A DNA stretch of 64,000 nt from Opitutia bacterium (GTDB lineage: Bacteria; Verrucomicrobiota; Verrucomicrobiia; Opitutales; Opitutaceae): assembly GCA_947472765.1 (NCBI GenBank), contig CANJCM010000009.1:28923-92922 (forward strand). Direction: 5' to 3'. The position numbers and the translations under genes are program-made. Within the stretch, counting starts at the first letter, position 1. The number at the start of each line of letters is the position of its first letter. The notes beneath the pieces were generated by a model. It saw only the letters and a program-made list of their open reading frames with translations. It did no database searches and had not been told where the DNA came from. Positions 54,319 through 62,891 of the stretch are shown here, in pieces.

Positions 54319-54394
54319 GTAGCCCGCTGCGTGAGCAGCGGGACGACAGCATGCGGAGTATTCGAGAAGTCCCTGCCCTCACGGGCAGGGCTAC
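54319..54394. repeat. Inverted REP pair (BIME-like)
   Basis: 54319-54344: GTAGCCCGCTGC, loop GTGA, GCAGCGGGAC. 54369-54394: GTCCCTGCCC, loop TCAC, GGGCAGGGCTAC. The spacer is 24 nt. Both copies are identical to those at 51143-51218, while the spacers differ. A half-copy (CCCGCTGCTCAC, about 54425-54437) follows. Confidence 0.9.
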
Positions 54395-54460
54395 GCGAGC
54401 CGTTCAAGATCGAAATCCACGCCGTCCCGCTGCTCACGACGCGGTCCACCTCACAAAGCC

Positions 54461-54495
54461 AAAAAAAAGCCCCGTCCCTTGGCAGGGACGGGGCT
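54461..54495 (-). terminator. Strong rho-independent terminator of the S-layer gene
   Basis: Read on the minus strand: AGCCCCGTCCCT (54495-54484), loop GCCA, AGGGACGGGGCT (54479-54468), then a run of T (54468-54461). The 12-bp perfect GC-rich stem lies 42 nt after the stop of the large surface-protein gene. Confidence 0.95.
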
Positions 54496-54536
54496 GAATT
54501 TTATCCCGCGCATCAAGCACGGGAGTGGGTATCCAC

Positions 54537-57500
54537 TTAGACGATCAACAGCGTAGCAGACGTGCTGTTGAAGGATGCCGTCGACAGGTCCTTCAGACCG
54601 GAGATCTTCACGATTACATCCTCCGTATTCACGAAGGAACTCGCGCTATCACCGGCACCCGCATCTTGAACGACGTAGGTGTTACCGTTGTATTGGAACC
54701 ACGAGACTGCGCCGTACGCTGAGCCAGCGACCGCCGCATTCGCGTAGTCTTGGAAGACCGCCGTCGTCGGATCCAGCGTGATGGCCGCCGCCTTGAAGGT
54801 CGGAGCACCGACCACCCCGAAGGTGATCTTATCGGTAGACTCAAGGTCCGTGATCGTCGCATACGAATTCACGTTCGTCGTAGCCGTGCTCACGTTGAAC
54901 GAGTCAGCGCCGGTGCCGCCCGTAAGCGTCACCAGGCTCTTGCCGTTCGCGTTGAGCGTGTCGGCGCCCGCGCCACCCTGCAGCGTGTCACCTTGGTAGC
55001 CAGCCGTGAGGCTGTCCGCCGCGGTACCACCCTTGATGGTCTGAGCCACCGAGGTGTTGCCGGTGACGGTCAGAGCCGTCGTCAGCGCGGAACCGTCGAT
55101 CATCGACAGCTTGGCGGTCGCCGCGTCGAAGGTCAGCGTCAGCTTCGCCGTACCCGCGAGGGTCAGCGTGGTCGCGTCCGCCGCCTTGATGTTCAAGGTG
55201 TGCGTGTCGACCGTCGACGTCGTCGTGTCCGTGGCCGTCAACTTGATCGTCTCGACGCCCGCCGCGATGACCGTACCGAGGTTAACGGTACCCGAGTTCG
55301 TCGTGATGACGTTGAGCGTGTCAGCCGTGCCCGTGGCGTCCGTCAGGACAACTTCGGTGGTGCCCGCGGCGGCGGCGTTGAGTTCCAACGTGCTGTTGGC
55401 GGCCATGCCGGAGAGCGTCAGCGCACCGGTGGAGCCAGCGCTGATGACGTAGTTGATCGCATCGAGGTTATTGAGCTTAACCTCCTGGGCACCGGCACCA
55501 GCGATGAGGCTGATCTTCTCGAAGCCCGTGATGGAGTCGGCAAACGTCGCCGTGCCCGAAGCCGTGACGGCGTCAGCCACCGCACCGAACTTGAGGGTAT
55601 CGGTGCCGTCGCCGGCGTTGATCACCGCGCCGAGGGTCGTGGTACCGGCGAACAGATTAACGGTGTCGTTGCCGGCACCGGTGCTGATCGCCTTGGAAAC
55701 GGTCCCGCCCGTGAGCGTCACCGTGTCGGCGCCAGAACCACCAGTGAACGTGCCGACGTTACCAATCAGCGAGGAGGAAACCGCGCCGGAGGTACCGGAA
55801 GCATCAATCGAGGTGATGGTCGTAGAACCGTTCGTGCCCAGCGTCAGGCCAGCCGAACCCGTCACGGTGACGGTGGTCAGCGCGCCCAAGCTCGAAGTTT
55901 CGCCAGTGACGGTGCTACCGACATTGGTGACCGCCGAACCGGAAACGTTCAGGTTCGTGACGCCTGCCCCACTCAACGCCAGCCAGGAAGCACCAGCGGA
56001 GTTCAGGTTGACCGTGGTGTAGGTCCCACCGAGGGAGACGCCACCCGCGTTCGAGGTCGAGGTACCGACCGCATTAACGGTCAGACCCAGCGTCGTCGCC
56101 GTGGCATTCGTGACTGCGACGTCGGCATTGCTCCTCGAGAGCGAGAGCGAGGTCAGCGCGTCCGACGAAACCGTCGAGTTGCCGCTACCCTGCACCGTGA
56201 CGACTGCGCCCGTAACCAGCGCTCCCGCGGTACCGGTGAAGTCACCCGTAACGGTATCGGCCACGTTGGTCGAGTTCTTGGCCTCGAACGTAATCGTCGT
56301 GGCATTGCTGCTCGAAACGATCCAGTTCGTGTAGGTCTTGCCAGCGGCGGCGGTGATCAGCTCGGCCAACGTCGGGGTGACGTCAACATAAGTGGTCGTC
56401 ACGCCGTCGAAGATCAGGGTATCACCGTTGACGGGCGCACCCGCGAGGGTCACCACGACGCGCTCCTTGGCACCGTAGCCACTGAGGGAGACGGTCGCGA
56501 TGGTCTTGTCCGTGCTATCGGCAACGGCGACCATGCCACCCGCCACACCCATGACGCCCGCGGTCGTGGTGACCGTGGAAGCGCCATCCGTGTTGGCGGA
56601 GATCGTCGGATCCACGATACCCGCCGTAACGGCAATGTTGAGATTGCCGTTGGAGGCACCCGTGAAGGTGACCTTGGTCGCGGAGGCGGCGCCCGACACG
56701 AAGCTGGCGCTCAACACGCCCGAGTAGACACCGTTCGAAACCGGTGAGGTGCCCTGCGTGGCAGAGGCAGCGAGGTTGGCAAAAGCCGCAGCAGCCTGCT
56801 CGGCGGTAAGAGCCTTCGCCGCGGTGAAGGTCAGGCCTTCAATCGTGGTGGTATCATTCGCCACCATAGCCGCGAAGGTGAGTTCGGAAACTTCCTTCGA
56901 GCCAGCCGCAGCGACGTAGTTAACCTGATTGACCGGGGCGCTCTGCGTCACGGAAACGGAGGTCGTGGCCTTCGTACCCGTGATCGAGACCGCGCTCTGC
57001 GTGATCGTGGCCGCAGTCAGGTCCGTCGCCGCGTCCGCCGAAGAGGAGGCCGCAGTTTGGGTGACCGTGACGGAGGTGCCGCCCTTGGTGGTGATGCCGC
57101 CCAAGGAGAGGCTGGCCGCGGTCGCGTCGTAAGCCGCGCCCGTGGAGTTGATCGTGATCATGCCGGAGGGCTGAGTCGTGGCGCCAACATTGATGGTGCC
57201 GCCCGCGCCCGCGCCGGTCGTGGTAACGGAGACATTGGTGCCGCCATGGATGACCACATCCGTGCCCGCCTGCTTGGAGTCGGTAACCGAGATGGCCCCC
57301 GCCGGAGCGGTGGTGCCACCGACGGTGACATCGCCGGCTTCCGTGCTGATGGTCAGCATGGAGCCGCCGTCGGCGACAACCGCACCGGTAATGCCGGAGA
57401 TGTTGATCGCCGTCGTCTTCGCGCCCGTAACGGTCGCGGAGGTACCCTGCGTGACATTCAGCGTCGTAACGTCAGCTTGGGAGCTGGTGTCGATCGTCGC

Positions 57501-58640
57501 ACCACCGGCCGAGCGGAAGTTGACCGTTTCAACCGAGGAGAGCGTCACGCCACCAGGGATCGCCGTGTTGTTGCCCAAGTCCAGGAGGACGAGGGTGTCG
57601 GTGCCCTTGCCGCCGTTGATGCTGTCGAGAGCCGTCAGCGTCGGGGAACCACCGCCGATGGTGCCATTGATGGTGTCATTGCCACCGTTGCCCGTGCCGG
57701 CCGTGCCGGAGAGGCCAGGGATGGTGTCAACGCCGGTCGTCAGCGTGAAGCTGTTGGCCGTGGCGTTGAACGGATTGCTGCCGGTGAAGGAACCAGCCGC
57801 GGTGGCGTCCGCCGCCGCAATGGTCGTGCCGCCGGACGTGGTGCCGGCGGTCAGATTGACGCCGAAAGCGTAGGAGCCGGTGTTGTTGACCGACTTGCCG
57901 TTATCCGAAACCAAATCGCCGCCAGCGACGGAGACCGCGCCGAATTGCGATTGGGTGCCGAAGATCAGGGTCGGGGTCGCGGTACCGGAAGCATTGAGGT
58001 CACCGACGGTGACGACGTTCTGGACCTGAACATTGGCGGCCGAGATACCGACCGGGCCTTCAGAGCCACCGAACACGGCATTACCGGCGCGGATGCCACC
58101 GAAGGTCGAACCATTCGGGTTGGCGGGATTCGCGACGACCGTGAGGCGCGCGACGTCGGCGGTGTTGTTACCACCGGTCAGGCCACCCGCGAAGATCGGG
58201 TTGTCCTTGCCGGCATTGGCCGTGGAGGAACCGACGGAGAACACCGAGAAGTTGGTGGTCGAATCAGAACCCTGGATGGTGAAGCTCGCGAGACCGGAAA
58301 CGTACTGCACGCCGGGCTGGGCGTACTTGGTCGCTTCGGCGGGGCCGGAGTAATTGTCGAGGGAGATGGACAGCTGGCCCGCGCCGGAGAACTCGGCCTG
58401 GACGATGTCACCCTGGAGGTCGAGGAAGGAGACGCGCGTGATCTGACCCGCGTCATTGGAGATCGTGATGGCCGAGCTCTTCAGGAGAACTTGGTCATAC
58501 ACGTTACCGTTCGCGTGAACGATGTTAGAGAACTCCGTGCCTTGCGCCGTGGTAAAGCCGCCAGCGAGAAGCTGACGCTGTTCCAGAGCCTCAAGCTTGA
58601 GGAGGGGACGAGCGGACTTAATCTTATTACGTTTAGCCAT
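54537..58640 (-). CDS. Giant S-layer / RTX-like surface protein
   Basis: 1367 residues, rich in Thr, Ala, Gly, Ser and Val, with no Cys. The N-terminus MAKRNKIKSARPLL is followed by LEALEQRQLLAG (16-27), which resembles the LEPR-XLL sorting-type motif known from planctomycetes and relatives. Most of the protein is short beta-strand repeats. The C-terminal 250 residues contain RTX-like turns (GGTAADSL, GGAGADTLNANG, GGTGADSF) and end DVIVKISGLKDLSTASF, as in RsaA-like proteins exported by type I systems. It is probably a highly expressed S-layer protein or adhesin that binds Ca2+. A strong terminator follows. No type I secretion genes are nearby. The 20 nt before the ATG lack a Shine-Dalgarno sequence. 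Confidence 0.85.
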   Translation of the reverse strand: MAKRNKIKSARPLLKLEALEQRQLLAGGFTTAQGTEFSNIVHANGNVYDQVLLKSSAITISNDAGQITRVSFLDLQGDIVQAEFSGAGQLSISLDNYSGPAEATKYAQPGVQYVSGLASFTIQGSDSTTNFSVFSVGSSTANAGKDNPIFAGGLTGGNNTADVARLTVVANPANPNGSTFGGIRAGNAVFGGSEGPVGISAANVQVQNVVTVGDLNASGTATPTLIFGTQSQFGAVSVAGGDLVSDNGKSVNNTGSYAFGVNLTAGTTSGGTTIAAADATAAGSFTGSNPFNATANSFTLTTGVDTIPGLSGTAGTGNGGNDTINGTIGGGSPTLTALDSINGGKGTDTLVLLDLGNNTAIPGGVTLSSVETVNFRSAGGATIDTSSQADVTTLNVTQGTSATVTGAKTTAINISGITGAVVADGGSMLTISTEAGDVTVGGTTAPAGAISVTDSKQAGTDVVIHGGTNVSVTTTGAGAGGTINVGATTQPSGMITINSTGAAYDATAASLSLGGITTKGGTSVTVTQTAASSSADAATDLTAATITQSAVSITGTKATTSVSVTQSAPVNQVNYVAAAGSKEVSELTFAAMVANDTTTIEGLTFTAAKALTAEQAAAAFANLAASATQGTSPVSNGVYSGVLSASFVSGAASATKVTFTGASNGNLNIAVTAGIVDPTISANTDGASTVTTTAGVMGVAGGMVAVADSTDKTIATVSLSGYGAKERVVVTLAGAPVNGDTLIFDGVTTTYVDVTPTLAELITAAAGKTYTNWIVSSSNATTITFEAKNSTNVADTVTGDFTGTAGALVTGAVVTVQGSGNSTVSSDALTSLSLSRSNADVAVTNATATTLGLTVNAVGTSTSNAGGVSLGGTYTTVNLNSAGASWLALSGAGVTNLNVSGSAVTNVGSTVTGETSSLGALTTVTVTGSAGLTLGTNGSTTITSIDASGTSGAVSSSLIGNVGTFTGGSGADTVTLTGGTVSKAISTGAGNDTVNLFAGTTTLGAVINAGDGTDTLKFGAVADAVTASGTATFADSITGFEKISLIAGAGAQEVKLNNLDAINYVISAGSTGALTLSGMAANSTLELNAAAAGTTEVVLTDATGTADTLNVITTNSGTVNLGTVIAAGVETIKLTATDTTTSTVDTHTLNIKAADATTLTLAGTAKLTLTFDAATAKLSMIDGSALTTALTVTGNTSVAQTIKGGTAADSLTAGYQGDTLQGGAGADTLNANGKSLVTLTGGTGADSFNVSTATTNVNSYATITDLESTDKITFGVVGAPTFKAAAITLDPTTAVFQDYANAAVAGSAYGAVSWFQYNGNTYVVQDAGAGDSASSFVNTEDVIVKISGLKDLSTASFNSTSATLLIV

Positions 58641-58722
58641 GTTAGTTGGTTTTTATACGAGCAGATTGAAAACTGCGGACTTGAGAACCTCAGATCGGCA
58701 ACCCGCTCGCAAGAAGAAATCC

Positions 58723-58740
58723 ATCATCCCTAGGGATGAT
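58723..58740. promoter_or_regulatory. 18-bp perfect palindrome upstream of the S-layer gene
   Basis: ATCATCCCTAGGGATGAT is a perfect dyad centred about 90 nt upstream of the S-layer ATG. It could be a dimeric repressor or activator site. No repeat of the site is seen elsewhere in the window and no promoter boxes can be assigned with confidence; a TATAAA at about 58652-58657 on the minus strand is rather close to the start codon. Confidence 0.4.
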
Positions 58741-58894
58741 TTCAGGAGTGATGAAGGGGCGTATATTTCTGTCAAACCAGCCCGGGTTGCGGATCGAAAA
58801 TTGGAGTCATTCTTCGGGATGATCGATACTACGCTTCCAGGATTTGCGGACTCAGGGAAGTTGAACGAGCGACCCACGCCGGTTCTGCGGGCCA

Positions 58895-59089
58895 CCCCTC
58901 TCGACCCGAACCCATACAGTGGAAGCAACCACAGATGGACACAAATGGACACGGATTCAGCGGGATCGATGCAGTTCAGGGCGGTTGAAATCAGGCCCAC
59001 CGTCCAGTGAGCGAAGCCGGGGACTTCACCCATCTGTGTACATCGGTGTCCATCTGTGGTTCAACTGCATGGTTCCGGCTCGAGAGGGG
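58895..59089. repeat. Gene-less inverted repeat with CACAGATGGACAC arms
   Basis: Inner arms 58927-58956 and 59032-59061 (30 nt, 26 complementary) start AACCACAGATGGACAC. Outer flanks are also inverted: CCCCTCTCGA at 58895-58904 matches TCGAGAGGGG at 59080-59089 exactly, with imperfect pairing between. The 75-nt centre contains no gene. It has the same AACCAC start as the CACGAAG repeats but a different body. It occupies part of the 747-nt gap between the S-layer and Wzt genes; 59090-59233 holds further hairpins (GGGGACC/GGTCCCC) and nothing else. Confidence 0.7.
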
Positions 59090-59233
59090 ACCCTGCGGAA
59101 GTGCCTCACGAAGGTCCCCTCTTGGAGAGGGGTGCCCGCAGGGCGGGGCGAGTGGCTCGGGGGTTGGCCAGCCCCCGCGTGATTTTGTACTTTGATTGTA
59201 TTAGCACGGCAGCGGGAGGGAAAACGGGGGCGC

Positions 59234-59277
59234 TTATCCTTCGGTCATCCTCCGGTTATCCTTCGGCTATCCTTCCT
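59234..59277. repeat. Four 11-nt tandem repeats upstream of the Wzt-like gene
   Basis: Units TTATCCTTCGG, TCATCCTCCGG, TTATCCTTCGG, CTATCCTTCCT, in tandem without spacers, 111 nt before the Wzt start. The first and third are identical. They could be a protein-binding array or a slippage-prone tract. Confidence 0.75.
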
Positions 59278-59387
59278 GAGTCCCTTCTGAACTGCCGGAG
59301 CCAAGGACTACCGGCCGTGCGCTCGGAAAGAGTGCCAGCCCGATTTGACGTTGCTTCCGACGGGAGCGGCGACGTGCAATCAGCTCG

Positions 59388-60707
59388 ATGTCTGAAGCCC
59401 TGCTGCAAGCGACCGACGTGTCCAAGGTTTACACCTTGTGGCGGCGCCCGTCGGATCGGCTGGTGGCCCCCGGGCTGAAATCGATCGCCCAAGCCTTCAA
59501 CTGGCTGCCGTCCATCGGTATGTGGGCCACTCGACGGGCTGCCACGCTAGCCCGCCCATTCCCGGCGCTGCAGCCGATGACCCTATCCATCCGGCGCGGG
59601 GAAAGCCTCGGGATTATCGGTCGCAATGGGTCCGGCAAGAGCACCTTATTACAGATCCTGGCCGGTACGCTCACGCCGACGACGGGACGCGTGGAAAGAA
59701 ATGGCCGCCTGGCAGCGCTGCTGGAGCTGGGTTCCGGCTTCAATCTGGAGTTCACTGGACGCGAGAATGTCTATCTTCAGGCCGGCATCTACGGGATCCC
59801 CGCCGCCGAGATGGATGCCCATTTTGCCGAGGTGACTGCCTTCGCCGAGATCGGCGAGTTCATCGACCAGCCGGTGAAAACGTACTCGAGTGGCATGCTC
59901 GTGCGGCTGGCGTTTGCGGTTCAGGTCATCCTCCGGCCGGATGTGTTGATTGTCGACGAGGCCCTCGCGGTCGGGGATGTCTTCTTCCAGGCGAAGTGCG
60001 CAGCGTACTTTCGCGAACGGCTGGCGGCGGGCATGTCGCTGATTTTTGTCAGCCACGATCTGGTCTCCGTAAAAGCACTCTGCCGCGAAGCGATTGTGCT
60101 CCACCGCGGGGTGGTCCGATTCCGCGGCGACAGCAAGGAGGCGGCGAGCGTCTATCACGCCGTGCACGCCGCCGAGGCCCGCCAGGCGCTGCCGAGTCGA
60201 CCGAGCACATCCAGCCCCACTCCACCGCGACGCAACTGGACGACGACCGACGAAGTCGGTACGCGCGAAGTCGAGTTCACCGCGTGTGACGTGACCGACG
60301 ACACCGGGCAGTCACGCCGGCATTTCGGCGAGGGTGAAGTCATTCGCGTGCAACTCACGGTCTCCGCCCGCGACCCTGTGCCGGTCCTGCATGCCGCGTT
60401 TCAAATTGTCGATCGGCACAACCGTGCGCTGTACGGAATTTCGACCCTGCATCAAGAAGCCGAGGGTATCGCCTTGGCCGCCGGGGCGGAGACGGTCCTG
60501 GAAATCGAAATCCCCGGTCGTCTCGGTGCAGGCGAATACCTGGTGGACGTGGCGCTCGGCTGGGGCGACCGCGGCGACGGCGCGTTCACCCATCATGCAC
60601 ACCGGCTCGGTGGAATCGTCTCGATTTCGGTGGGACGCGTAACGCCGCGCGCGACTTTCCTTGGACCCGCGAACCTGGAAGGAAAACTTAACTGGATCTC
60701 TCGTTGA
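59388..60707 (+). CDS. wzt: Wzt-like polysaccharide ABC ATPase with C-terminal glycan-binding domain
   Basis: 439 residues. ATPase domain: Walker A GRNGSGKST, the ELGSGFNLEFTGRENVYLQA segment, signature YSSGMLVRLAFAV, Walker B VLIVDEALAVGD and switch His in FVSHD. These are the hallmarks of the Wzt/KpsT/TagH group. A linker (about 265-285) leads to a C-terminal beta-sandwich (about 290-430: REVEFTACDVTDDTGQ to GEYLVDVALGWGDRGDG), the Wzt_C type that reads the chain-end modification of O-antigens. It is the likely partner of the Wzm permease at 39115-39945. The end overlaps the convergent TPR gene by 20 nt. Confidence 0.93.
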   Translation: MSEALLQATDVSKVYTLWRRPSDRLVAPGLKSIAQAFNWLPSIGMWATRRAATLARPFPALQPMTLSIRRGESLGIIGRNGSGKSTLLQILAGTLTPTTGRVERNGRLAALLELGSGFNLEFTGRENVYLQAGIYGIPAAEMDAHFAEVTAFAEIGEFIDQPVKTYSSGMLVRLAFAVQVILRPDVLIVDEALAVGDVFFQAKCAAYFRERLAAGMSLIFVSHDLVSVKALCREAIVLHRGVVRFRGDSKEAASVYHAVHAAEARQALPSRPSTSSPTPPRRNWTTTDEVGTREVEFTACDVTDDTGQSRRHFGEGEVIRVQLTVSARDPVPVLHAAFQIVDRHNRALYGISTLHQEAEGIALAAGAETVLEIEIPGRLGAGEYLVDVALGWGDRGDGAFTHHAHRLGGIVSISVGRVTPRATFLGPANLEGKLNWISR

Positions 60708-62802
60708 GGGATGCCGGTTCAGTCAGGGCCGAACGGGCGCGGCAGACCACGTCGCTCCAATCCCCCGGTGCATTCTGACGAAAGAGTCGGGCGGTCGGAT
60801 ACCAGGGGCTGTCAGAGCGATCACAAAACCAACGCCAGTCCGCGCCATAAGTAAGCAGCACCCAGGTGGGACGACCAAGAGCCGCGCTCAGGTGCGCGAC
60901 GCTCGTACACACGGACACTACCAAATCGAGCAGTTCGCAGACCGCGGCGGTGTCCGAAAAGCTCTCGAGATGCCGATCGAGGTTGTGCACTCCATGAGCC
61001 TCCAGTAGGGCATTTTCGGATTCGGTCACATCTTTCTGGAGACTGAAATATTCGGCGTCCGGCAACAGGAGCGGGATCAGCTCGGCGAGTTTCGTGCTTC
61101 GGTGGCGATCGTTCGCCTGGCGGGGATTTCCGCGCCAAACCAAACCGATTCGACGCCGCTGGCGGGGCCCAAGTCTGGCCCGCCAAAGCGCGACGGATTC
61201 GGAACCCGCTTCCAGATATCGCGCCTGGGCCGGGATCGAAGCGAAGTCACGCGTGAAGACCGAAGGCAGCGTGAGGAGAGGACACTCAAAGTCACAGGCC
61301 GGCCGCGGCTCACCTCGCGGCAACAACGTGGCGATTCCGGCCAAGGTCCCCAGCAGCGGTACCAAAGCGGGCTGAACTTCGAATACGACCCTCGCGCCCC
61401 TTGCCGCAAGCAGGGGTAAATAGCGGCAGAACTGCAAGGTGTCGCCGAGCCCCTGCTCCGCGTAGACGAAAATGCTTTTCCCCTCGAGCGACGCCGTGCC
61501 GGTCCAACGTGGATACGGAAACTCGGGCGGAGTCAGACCGTCCAGGTACCAGCGCTGCTCATAAAGAGGCCATCCCGGCGAAAACTCACCGCGCAGCAAG
61601 TGAATGAGCCCCTTGTTCCACAGTGCTATATGCGAGTCGGATTGGGTGACGATCGCCCGGTCGTAGTCCGCCACCGCTTCATCAAAACGCCGAAGCTTCT
61701 GCCAGGCTCCCGCCCGATGTTCATGGAGGCGGGCTGACCCGGGCTGGAGTTCCAGGCCGCGGGTGTAATCAGCGATTGCCAGTTCCAGCCACCCGGCAAG
61801 CGAACGGGCGTTACCGCGATTCAAGTACCCGGCGGGGTTTTCGGGTTCGAATTGAACGAACCGATCAAAGTCCGCGATGGCCGCCGGCGCCTGTTTCAAC
61901 GCGAGCCAGAGGGTGCCGCGATTGAGATACGCCGCGGCATGATCGGGGCTTGATTCGATCACCCGGTTATAGCCCGCCAGGGCGGCATCGAGCTGACCCA
62001 GATTGAACAGCGCGTTCGCGTAATTGTAGCGGGCCTCGACATAGTTTGGTCGCAGCGCGAGAGCCTGCTCGTAACTGGCCACCGCATCGTGAATTTTTCC
62101 GAGTTCCTGGAGTGCGATCCCGCGGTTGGAAAACGCCTCGGCATAGTCCGGCCGGAGTGCAATCGCCCGGTCGTAGCTCTCCACCGCCTCGGAGGATTGC
62201 TTCAACTCGCGCAATGCCGTGCCGCGATTGCAGTGCGCCTCGGCGTAGTCCGCCCGGAGGGAGATCGCCCGATCGAAACTGGCGAGTGCGGTCACGAATT
62301 GGGCCAGCCGCACGAGCGCGACGCCGCGATTGCACCAGGCTTCCGCATAGGACGGCTGAACTCGAAGCGCTCGTTCGTAGTCGTCGACTGCCGCCTGCCA
62401 GCGCCCGAGGGCGAAGTAGGCATTGCCACGATTATAGCTCGCGTCACCGGCCTTCGGGTTTAGCTCCAGGGCCTTCGTATAGTCCCGCACGGCAGCTTCG
62501 AGGTCGCCCAGCCGATGGTATGCGCTGCCACGGTTATAGTAGAACGCAGGGTTCCCCGGCTGCCGGTGGATGGCCCGGCCGATCAGGTCAATCGCCTCCC
62601 GGTATTTCTCCCGCTGAATAAAAAGCACGCCGAGCAGGTGCAGGGCGTCCGGATGCCCGGGCTGCGCTTCGAGCACGTCCTCGTAGAGCGCCTGAGCCCG
62701 GTCGAGTTCACCCTGCTGGTGCAAGGCGAGCGCCTGGCGGAGCTGCGTTTGAACGCGCACCGAGTGCTGCCCGGAAACTGGTTTCGATGGACGCGGGGGC
62801 AT
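60688..62802 (-). CDS. TPR protein with C-terminal GT9-like glycosyltransferase domain
   Basis: 704 residues. About 11 tetratricopeptide repeats span residues 20-400 (for example AEAWCNRGVALVRLAQFVTA; AEAFSNRGIALQELGKIHDA). The C-terminal 280 residues have FVYAEQGLGDTLQFCRYLPL, RRRIGLVWRGNPRQANDRHR and VVSVCTSVAHLSAALGRPTW, the pattern of the ADP-heptose-transferase-like (GT9) domain often joined to TPRs in bacteria. It may glycosylate proteins or a glycan. The adjoining Wzt gene and S-layer gene make a surface-glycan role plausible, but this is inference. The 3' end overlaps wzt by 20 nt on the opposite strand. Confidence 0.88.
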   Translation of the reverse strand: MPPRPSKPVSGQHSVRVQTQLRQALALHQQGELDRAQALYEDVLEAQPGHPDALHLLGVLFIQREKYREAIDLIGRAIHRQPGNPAFYYNRGSAYHRLGDLEAAVRDYTKALELNPKAGDASYNRGNAYFALGRWQAAVDDYERALRVQPSYAEAWCNRGVALVRLAQFVTALASFDRAISLRADYAEAHCNRGTALRELKQSSEAVESYDRAIALRPDYAEAFSNRGIALQELGKIHDAVASYEQALALRPNYVEARYNYANALFNLGQLDAALAGYNRVIESSPDHAAAYLNRGTLWLALKQAPAAIADFDRFVQFEPENPAGYLNRGNARSLAGWLELAIADYTRGLELQPGSARLHEHRAGAWQKLRRFDEAVADYDRAIVTQSDSHIALWNKGLIHLLRGEFSPGWPLYEQRWYLDGLTPPEFPYPRWTGTASLEGKSIFVYAEQGLGDTLQFCRYLPLLAARGARVVFEVQPALVPLLGTLAGIATLLPRGEPRPACDFECPLLTLPSVFTRDFASIPAQARYLEAGSESVALWRARLGPRQRRRIGLVWRGNPRQANDRHRSTKLAELIPLLLPDAEYFSLQKDVTESENALLEAHGVHNLDRHLESFSDTAAVCELLDLVVSVCTSVAHLSAALGRPTWVLLTYGADWRWFCDRSDSPWYPTARLFRQNAPGDWSDVVCRARSALTEPASLNERSS

Positions 62803-62891
62803 GCGGAGACGGACGGTGAATCAGGTTTCCGACGGAACAATACCCGCCAGCGGGTTCGCCCGCCGGCCGCTGCTTTTTTTCTCCCGGACGG

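Noticed and set aside
45725..54394. CRISPR-like array
   Set aside because: Repeats are palindromic, in alternating orientation, irregularly spaced over 14 kb and separated by genes; there are no regular spacers and no cas genes. REP elements explain them.
54750..58733. Long plus-strand open frames opposite the S-layer gene (about 665 and 558 codons)
   Set aside because: They arise from the repetitive codon pattern of the Thr/Ala/Gly-rich gene on the other strand; the translations are Arg/Gly/Asp-rich and lack domains.
59090..59233. Regulatory RNA or riboswitch before wzt
   Set aside because: Several GC-rich hairpins (GGGGACC/GGTCCCC and CCCCTC/GAGGGG) are present, but they do not match a riboswitch class that I can recognise and look like repeat debris.
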